64,000 bases of DNA from Prado023 sp963798745. GTDB lineage: Bacteria; Actinomycetota; Actinomycetes; S36-B12; CAIYMF01. Location of the stretch: assembly GCA_963798745.1 (NCBI GenBank), contig CAWCUF010000006.1:248001-312000 (forward strand). The letters run 5' to 3'. Shown piece after piece: positions 58,880 through 64,000 of this stretch (position 1 is the first letter of the stretch; each line of letters begins with the position of its first letter). The position numbers were made by a program, and so were the translations under genes. The notes under the pieces are model-generated. The model was given only the letters and a program-made list of their open reading frames with translations. It searched no databases and was not told where the DNA came from.

Positions 58880-61495
58880 CTACACGCCCAGAGCGACGAA
58901 GGACGCCGCCGTGGCCGCTCGCAGGACATCGCCGCTGCACCCCTGACGCGCGGCCAGCAGTACCTCGGCCGGGCTCTGCCCCCGCGCCAGGCCTTCGTGG
59001 ACTTCGAGCATGAGCGCGACGGTCTGCTCGTCATTGACCTCGGTCACGGCGCACAGGATGCCCGCGGCACCCCGGCCCAGCAGCGCCGCAGCCAGGCCGA
59101 GCAGCTCGTGGGAGCCCACGGTGGCCATCACCCCGGAGTCGCACGCCGAGAGCACCAGTCGGTGCGGGGGCGCTTCGATGCCTTCGAAGTCATGGACGGT
59201 CAGCGGCCCGTCGTCGAGGATCAGGCTGGAGAACAACGGGCTCTCGGGCCGGTGTCGGCCGTGCGCCGCGATGTGCGCGATCGCGGCCCCATCCAGGGCG
59301 GCCACGCACTGCCCGACGGTGGCGCGCCCGCCCCGCAGCACGATGGCCTGCGGATTCCGCTCGGCCAGGGCCGCCACCTCCGCACCGCCGGAGGGCAGGC
59401 CGGGTCCGGCGATCAGCACCATCCGGCTCGTTGCCGGGGCAGCCACTGCCCGGGCACGCATCCACATGGCGGCCGAGGGCGTCGCGCTCACCGGACGCTC
59501 GGCCAGCGAAGGCAGCAGCCCCCAGGGCGCCGCGTGCAGCCTGCTCGGCGGTGAGACCACGACGGGCCCATCGCCCAGCGCCGCTCCGATCGGCCCGAGG
59601 AGCGCCGCCTCGAGCTGACCCGCGACGCCCGTCAGCTCGGTCGGACGCAGCCGCGCTGCCTGGCGCAGCGCGAATCGTGCCCGCTGCGAGGCACGCACCG
59701 CTTCGGCCACCGGGCCGACCTCGAACTGCCGTGCGCGCCCGCCGCGCAGCACCACGGCATGCAGCGTCCCGGCCACCTCGACCAGTTCCACGAAGGTCGC
59801 GTCCGCCAACTGGTCGAGCAATGACCCGAGGTCCAGCGGACGCGGTCGTTCGCCGACGCCGGCGACGTGCAGCCGGCGGCTGCGGATCGCCCGCTCCCAC
59901 CGGCGACGCTCCTCCTCGAGGGCGGCCGTGGGCAGGTTCGACTCCCGGGCCGCGTCGAGCTGGCGGCTGGTCGCCCGCATGGCCACCAGCTGGGAGGCGA
60001 GTTCGGCATCCCTTGGGGGTCGCACGGCGGGCTGGGCCAGGGCAGTGGCGCGCCAGCGTTCGCTCCATCGCAGCACGCTCCGGGCGCTGCCATCGGCCAC
60101 CACCTGGCGCAGCGCCGTCTGCGCCAACTGCTCCCCGTGCAGGCTGACCAGCGCCCGCAGCTCCGAGTTGCCCAGCGTCCGGCGGTGCTCGTCGAGCGCG
60201 TCGAGCCCGCTGCCACACGCCCGCAGGACGCCCCGGCGATTCCCGTCGATCTCGCGGTCGAGGGCCAGGGCAGTCCACGCCGTGGCGCGCACGAGGCTCG
60301 ACGGGCTGCGGCGAGAGTGCCCGGCGGCGCGCAGCAGCGGGTGGCCGGAGGGCGGATCGTGCTCCGCGGCGAGCCGGCCGGCCAGCAGCAGGGCAAGGGG
60401 TGCCTCGACGGCGTGCGCGTCCTGGAGGCGCGCTGCGACCTGCGCCGCGCCTCGTCGCACACTCGGCCCTCGACGGCCAGCCTCGTACCGGGCCTGCACC
60501 AGCGCCAGGTCGGCGCGCAGGACCCACCACTCCCGGCCCGCCCGGCGGAACGAATCTCGTGCTGCGCGGGCAGCCGCGGTCGCGGTCGCGGCGTCGCCGT
60601 GGGCCAGCGCAGCGGAGGCGAGCATCAGCTGCAGCTCGGCGCGGTGCCGCGGCTGCAGGTCACTCCCGGCCAGAGCCTGGCGAGCCAGCTCGACGGCGTC
60701 TCGCGTCAGGCGGGCTGCCAGCAGCGCGGTGCAGCGATCCATCACGAGATCCGAGGACGGGGCTTCGAGCAGGGCGTAACGCACCGCGGCCGCGTCGAAC
60801 AGTGCGAACGCCCGTGGCAGATCGCCGCGCAGGTAGGCCAGGACGCCGCGGTTGTGCAGCGCGTGCACGGCCTCCAGGTCCTGCCCGGCGGCCAGGAACA
60901 GCTCCTCGGCCCGTTCGACGTCACCCTCGGCACGCGCGACCGCGCCCAGCGCCATCTCGACGCTGGCACGGTTGTTCAGGGTGCGGGCCTCCCAGACCAC
61001 GTCGCCCGAGCGCCGGATGCCCCGCAGGGCGCGGCGGAGGTCCTCCAGCGCCTCCTCGTGACGTCCGAGGAAGGAGAGCACGAAGGCCCGGCGCATCAGC
61101 ACCTTGGCCAGCATCGGACCGTGTGCCTCCCCCGCGGCGACCTCCAACTGGCGCAGACCGGACGTGGTCCGCCCGCCCATCGCCAGGGCCGCGCCCAAAG
61201 TGGCCCGGACGTCGGCGACCCGGTCAGGTTGGCCGCTCGACCTGGCCGAGCGCAGCGCGGCACTCAGCTCGGCCACGGACGCGGCCACGTCACCGCTGTC
61301 GCGCAGCACGATCCCGAGGGCGTGCCGTGCGTAGGAGATCTCGATCGGATCGGCGCTGGCGACCAGGATCGCGGCCGCCGCGCGCTGCGCCTCGCCCGGG
61401 CGCGACAACGCCAGGCGGAGCAGGTGCTCCCCGCGCTGGGTCGCGTGGTCGCCCTGGGTCGCGTCGTCGCCCTGGGCTCCGTCGTCGCGATCCAT
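58880..61495 (-). CDS. TPR-CHAT domain protein (caspase-like protease)
   Basis: 871 aa. Residues about 15-430 are alpha-helical TPR-like repeats (for example RRAFVLSFLGRHEEALEDL, LNNRASVEMALGAVARAEGD and LHNRGVLAYLRGDLPRAFAL). The C-terminal third is a CHAT domain with the caspase-clan dyad: IAHIAAHGRH (His about 740) and HRLVLSACDSGVM (Cys about 785), followed by LLGLAAALLGRGAAGILCAV. No signal peptide. ATG 61495 follows AGGGGGA; its first codons include an 18-bp repeat. Divergent from an S8 protease gene and near an ECF sigma gene. Probably a signal-activated cytosolic protease. Confidence 0.9.
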   Translation of the reverse strand: MDRDDGAQGDDATQGDHATQRGEHLLRLALSRPGEAQRAAAAILVASADPIEISYARHALGIVLRDSGDVAASVAELSAALRSARSSGQPDRVADVRATLGAALAMGGRTTSGLRQLEVAAGEAHGPMLAKVLMRRAFVLSFLGRHEEALEDLRRALRGIRRSGDVVWEARTLNNRASVEMALGAVARAEGDVERAEELFLAAGQDLEAVHALHNRGVLAYLRGDLPRAFALFDAAAVRYALLEAPSSDLVMDRCTALLAARLTRDAVELARQALAGSDLQPRHRAELQLMLASAALAHGDAATATAAARAARDSFRRAGREWWVLRADLALVQARYEAGRRGPSVRRGAAQVAARLQDAHAVEAPLALLLAGRLAAEHDPPSGHPLLRAAGHSRRSPSSLVRATAWTALALDREIDGNRRGVLRACGSGLDALDEHRRTLGNSELRALVSLHGEQLAQTALRQVVADGSARSVLRWSERWRATALAQPAVRPPRDAELASQLVAMRATSRQLDAARESNLPTAALEEERRRWERAIRSRRLHVAGVGERPRPLDLGSLLDQLADATFVELVEVAGTLHAVVLRGGRARQFEVGPVAEAVRASQRARFALRQAARLRPTELTGVAGQLEAALLGPIGAALGDGPVVVSPPSRLHAAPWGLLPSLAERPVSATPSAAMWMRARAVAAPATSRMVLIAGPGLPSGGAEVAALAERNPQAIVLRGGRATVGQCVAALDGAAIAHIAAHGRHRPESPLFSSLILDDGPLTVHDFEGIEAPPHRLVLSACDSGVMATVGSHELLGLAAALLGRGAAGILCAVTEVNDEQTVALMLEVHEGLARGQSPAEVLLAARQGCSGDVLRAATAASFVALGV
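61438..61490. repeat. 18-bp tandem repeat at the 5' end of the CHAT gene
   Basis: GGGTCGCGTSGTCGCCCT-type units (S = G or C) occur at 61438-61455 and 61456-61473, with a divergent third at 61474-61490. They encode the hydrophilic start of the protein as GDDATQ and GDHATQ units. Confidence 0.8.
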
Positions 61496-61602
61496 CCCGT
61501 CCCCCTGCACCCACCAGGCGCCGAGGTCGGGGCCTGTTCGACAGCTCCCCGAAGGCCTAGGCTAGCGTTCGCCCGCTCGTCGTCGTCCCGATCGAGGCAA
61601 CC

Positions 61603-62919
61603 ATGGCCCGACCCACCCGACCGGATCGCCCCAAGCCACGGCCCGACCAGGGCACGCCACGACCCGACCACGACCCGCTCAGTGCGGACGAGCGCCGTGA
61701 GCGCGTGCGCACTCAGGTCAAGATCGTGGTCGAGGCCCTCGGGGGCAAGGACGGCGTCGCGTGGGCCTGCGCCAAGGGTGACGACCCGGCCGACTTCGAC
61801 TACCTGTACCGCCCTTCCCACATCCTCGTCCGCGACGAGAGCCTCGACCGGGTGCGCCGCGTACTCGACGGCGGGGAGCCGGCGGACAACCTGATCAGCG
61901 GGGTCACGCTGCTGCGCCTGCCGCCGGGGCTCGACACGCTCGCGGCGCTGGAGCGGATCGACCGTGAGCTGGGTGCCGGGGTGGCCACCCCCGACCACAT
62001 CCTCTACGTGACCAGGTCGACCGGCGGGTGCTGCCCGGCGACCGAGCCCGAGCAGACAACCAGCCGCGACCCGCTGCCGCCGTTGTCGAAGGACACCTCG
62101 GACGGCTCGGGCGTGCTGGTGTCGGTCATCGACACCGGGTGGCACTCGCCGGCCGCGTCGAACCCGCGGACCCCCTGGCTGGACGGGGTGGTCGGCGACG
62201 AGGAGACCATCGACCCCGCGGCGATCCACCCCTACGCCGGGCACGGCACGTTCGTGGCGGGCGTGGTGCGCTGCATCTCCCCCAGCGCGGAGGTCCGGGT
62301 CGAGGGATTCCTGCCGCACGGCGGGGCGATCTACGAGTCGGCGATGGTGGTCCAACTGCACGAGGCGCTGGCGCAGGGACCCGACATCATCAGCATGTCG
62401 GCCGGTACCCACACCCGCAAGAACCAGGCCCTGCTGGGGCTGCAGGTCTTCTGGGAGACCAGCCTGCGCCACCTGAAGGGCACCGTGCTCGTGGCTGCCG
62501 CCGGCAACGACGGCGACCGGCTGCCGTTCTGGCCCGCAGCGTTCCCGTGGAGCGTGTCCGTGGGCGCACTGACCCACACGGGTGCGCGGGCGCACTTCTC
62601 CAACTTCGGCAGCTGGGTCGACGTCTACGCCCTGGGAGTGGACCTCGTCAACGCCTACCCGAGCGGGGTCTTCGTCTGCCACGAGCCACCGGCCGTGGGT
62701 GAGGTCCGCAAGTTCTCGGGGATGGCCCAGTGGAGCGGCACCTCGTTCTCCACGCCGACCGTGGCGGGGATCATCGCCGCCCGGATGACCCACACCGGTG
62801 AGAGCGCCCAGGTGGCTGCGGACGCGGTGCTGGCACTCGCCCGCGCGCACGCCACGCCCGGCGTGGGGGCCACGCTGACACCGGGCCCGCACAACAACGA
62901 CCAGCGGCAGGTCTGGTGA
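61603..62919 (+). CDS. Subtilisin-like serine protease (S8), predicted cytosolic
   Basis: 438 aa. The catalytic triad is complete: VLVSVIDTGW (Asp 177), AGHGTFVAGVV (His 214) and WSGTSFSTPTVAGIIAARM (Ser 381); the oxyanion Asn is in VAAAGNDGD (Asn 302). The ~150-residue N-terminal part is hydrophilic, starts with Pro/Arg-rich sequence and has no signal peptide, so the protease probably works inside the cell, unlike most subtilases. LVRDESLDRVRRVLDGG may be a propeptide-like region. Divergent from the CHAT gene (107-nt spacer with TAGGCT as a possible -10) and convergent with the 148-aa gene. Confidence 0.9.
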   Translation: MARPTRPDRPKPRPDQGTPRPDHDPLSADERRERVRTQVKIVVEALGGKDGVAWACAKGDDPADFDYLYRPSHILVRDESLDRVRRVLDGGEPADNLISGVTLLRLPPGLDTLAALERIDRELGAGVATPDHILYVTRSTGGCCPATEPEQTTSRDPLPPLSKDTSDGSGVLVSVIDTGWHSPAASNPRTPWLDGVVGDEETIDPAAIHPYAGHGTFVAGVVRCISPSAEVRVEGFLPHGGAIYESAMVVQLHEALAQGPDIISMSAGTHTRKNQALLGLQVFWETSLRHLKGTVLVAAAGNDGDRLPFWPAAFPWSVSVGALTHTGARAHFSNFGSWVDVYALGVDLVNAYPSGVFVCHEPPAVGEVRKFSGMAQWSGTSFSTPTVAGIIAARMTHTGESAQVAADAVLALARAHATPGVGATLTPGPHNNDQRQVW

Positions 62920-62947
62920 CCGTCTCGAGCTGTCGCGCGGGGCGGTC

Positions 62948-63394
62948 TCACACCGCGAGCCATGGACTGGCCTGGGTCTCCCCGTCGATCTCGACGGTGA
63001 AGCGCCGCGGGCCCTGCCCGATGCCCTCGATCGAGAAGATCCCGGAGGGATCGACCTCGGTGCGGGTGCTGGCGCCGTCGGGCGCCAGCACCAAGACGAC
63101 ACACGCCCGACCGGGCACGACCTGCCCCATCAGACGATCCCCGTCGAATTCGAGCTCCAGGGTGAACCCCCGGCCCTCGAAGGACACCCCGCGCGCCTGC
63201 GCTCCCGGCCCGCGGACCAGGGACCCGCTGGATTCCAGTGAGTCGTGGCCGAGCGCCATCAGCTCCTCGTCGATCGTGCGCCAGGCGAACGCCGCCTGCG
63301 CTGCCGCGCGCGCCCGGTCCGTCACGGCGCGCGCCTGCGCCATGGCCAGGCCGAGGTCGGCCATGAGCGCGTCGTCACGCTCCCAGTTCGACAT
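62948..63394 (-). CDS. 148-aa partner of the ECF sigma factor, unknown function
   Basis: Two parts are visible. Residues 1-55 are helical and charged (ARAVTDRARAAAQAAFAWRT, then IDEELMALGHDS). Residues about 65-148 look like an all-beta domain (FTLELEFDGDRLMGQVVP, VVLVLAPDG, IFSIEGIGQGPRRFTVEI), similar to carboxypeptidase-regulatory-like or Ig-like folds. No membrane helix. ATG 63394 lies 2 nt after the sigma stop with AGGAGG before it, so the two are co-translated. It could be an anti-sigma factor or a protease-cleaved adaptor; neither is shown by sequence. I believe similar proteins occur beside ECF sigma genes in other actinobacteria. Confidence 0.75.
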   Translation of the reverse strand: MSNWERDDALMADLGLAMAQARAVTDRARAAAQAAFAWRTIDEELMALGHDSLESSGSLVRGPGAQARGVSFEGRGFTLELEFDGDRLMGQVVPGRACVVLVLAPDGASTRTEVDPSGIFSIEGIGQGPRRFTVEIDGETQASPWLAV

Positions 63395-63396
63395 GG

Positions 63397-63993
63397 TCAG
63401 TGCCTCCTCATTGCGTACTCAGTGCCCGACGCGCCGAATGCGCTCAGGACCGGACTGCGGCGCAGGGTCTCCAGGGCGCGGGCCCGCGTGGGTCCGATAC
63501 TCCCGACAGGGATCCCGAGCCGGTCGCTGATCTCCCCGTAGGGCACGGGGGGATCGGCCAGCAGGAGGGTCAGCAACTCCCTGCGGGGCTCCGGCAACTC
63601 CCCGAGCGCCTCCCGCAGTGCGTGGTGGCGTTCCTCGCGCAGCAGGTCCTCGTCGACCTCACGATCGGCCCTGATCGCGTCGAACGGCGAAGGCCCCTGT
63701 GGGTCGACGGGCATCGTGCGCTGGTGCAGCCGCAGCCAGCGCAGGCACTCGTTGCGGGTCGTGGTCGCGATCCACCCGGGCAGGGCCTCCGGCTCCCGAA
63801 GTGCGTCGAGATGTTCGACCAGGCTGAGCCACACGGTCTGGTTCACGTCCTCGGCATCAGCCCCGCGCAGCCGATACCGCGCGATCAGCGCCGACACCAG
63901 CGGCAGGTACCGTTCGACGAGTGCGTCCCACGCCCGGCTGTCGCCGGATCGGGCGCTGTCGACCAGCGCGGTGACCGATTCCCGTTCGACCAT
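63397..63993 (-). CDS. ECF-type RNA polymerase sigma factor
   Basis: 198 aa. Region 2 shows LRGADAEDVNQTVWLSLVEH and PGWIATTTRNECLRWLRLH (-10 recognition). Region 4 shows LPEPRRELLTLLLADPPVPY, then EISDRLGIPVGSIGPTRARAL (helix-turn-helix for -35). ATG 63993 is 7 nt from the window edge, so its promoter is outside. The gene leads an operon with the 148-aa protein; no typical zinc anti-sigma or membrane anti-sigma gene follows. Likely it controls genes of this protease locus or a stress regulon, but the target promoters are not identifiable here. Confidence 0.92.
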   Translation of the reverse strand: MVERESVTALVDSARSGDSRAWDALVERYLPLVSALIARYRLRGADAEDVNQTVWLSLVEHLDALREPEALPGWIATTTRNECLRWLRLHQRTMPVDPQGPSPFDAIRADREVDEDLLREERHHALREALGELPEPRRELLTLLLADPPVPYGEISDRLGIPVGSIGPTRARALETLRRSPVLSAFGASGTEYAMRRH

Positions 63994-64000
63994 TGCGGCC

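Noticed and set aside
58711..58946. Plus-strand frame after the GGDEF-EAL gene with a charged, coiled-coil-like start (LEDQQRRRREAFDSV).
   Set aside because: It has no convincing start codon, overlaps the 3' end of the CHAT gene, and changes to low-complexity sequence. The 169-nt spacer is left empty.
58880..63993. Assigning the protease-sigma locus as a type III-E CRISPR system.
   Set aside because: No Cas7-11/gRAMP, Cas1/Cas2 or array is present in the visible part; only the CHAT/sigma logic is similar.

Overview
The window is a dense, very GC-rich chromosomal segment of an actinomycete (Actinomycetota). Three things point there: high G/C at third codon positions, GTG and TTG starts, and a gene order that largely follows the Mycobacterium tuberculosis block from metF/idsA2 (about Rv2172c) to erpA and a glycerate kinase (about Rv2205c). 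That comparison is from memory; I could not run an alignment. The genus cannot be fixed. There is no tRNA, rRNA, CRISPR array, insertion sequence or prophage, and about 64 protein genes are called.

Layout. 0.2-4 kb: a carotenoid end-group operon (CruF-like hydratase, GT2 glycosyltransferase, CrtI/CrtD-like desaturase). 4-9 kb: a minus-strand operon, prenyl diphosphate synthase -> metF -> SIMPL protein -> CDP-alcohol phosphotransferase -> K+/H+ antiporter. 9-17.5 kb: DUF6325/SHOCT pair, phytoene desaturase, an MptA/MptB-type mannosyltransferase, a lipoprotein barnase with its barstar, phytoene synthase, a heterodimeric lycopene cyclase and a ferredoxin-reductase-like flavoprotein. 17.5-29 kb: PASTA kinase (PknL-like), EamA permease, threonine aldolase, class II DAHP synthase, PPi-phosphofructokinase, glycerol kinase, PlsC. 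29-37 kb: SRPBCC protein, degenerate LuxR regulator, GT87 and GT4 (PimB'-like) mannosyltransferases, small Cys-rich proteins, a DEDD-exonuclease/GIY-YIG fusion. 37-46.6 kb: the respiratory bcc-aa3 supercomplex (ctaE-qcrC-qcrA-qcrB and ctaC-ctaD-ctaF) with trpD between. 46.7-55 kb: cysteine desulfurase-TusA pair, aat, adenosine-kinase-like PfkB, erpA, a frameshifted glycerate kinase, nadA. 55-58.7 kb: DUF72, TspO-like and GGDEF-EAL proteins. 58.9-64 kb: TPR-CHAT protease, cytosolic subtilisin-like protease, a 148-aa protein and an ECF sigma factor.

How the genes work together. The idsA-type synthase, crtB, crtI and crtYc/crtYd should make a cyclised C40 carotenoid. CruF, CrtD and the GT2 enzyme would hydrate, desaturate and glycosylate an open psi end, so I infer a monocyclic carotenoid glycoside. 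The mannosyltransferases belong to lipomannan/PIM assembly. The bcc-aa3 genes give the complete core of the actinobacterial respiratory supercomplex.

The most intriguing locus is the right end: an ECF sigma factor, a 148-aa partner, an S8 protease without a signal peptide and a TPR-CHAT protease. Its parts parallel the CHAT-protease/sigma-inhibitor/sigma-factor wiring of type III-E CRISPR systems, but no CRISPR genes are present. Also notable are a nested six-copy inverted-repeat element (3994-4207), two further palindromic elements at gene ends, and a recurring TAnnnT-N6-8-start-codon arrangement at 13 genes, which suggests that leaderless transcription is common here.
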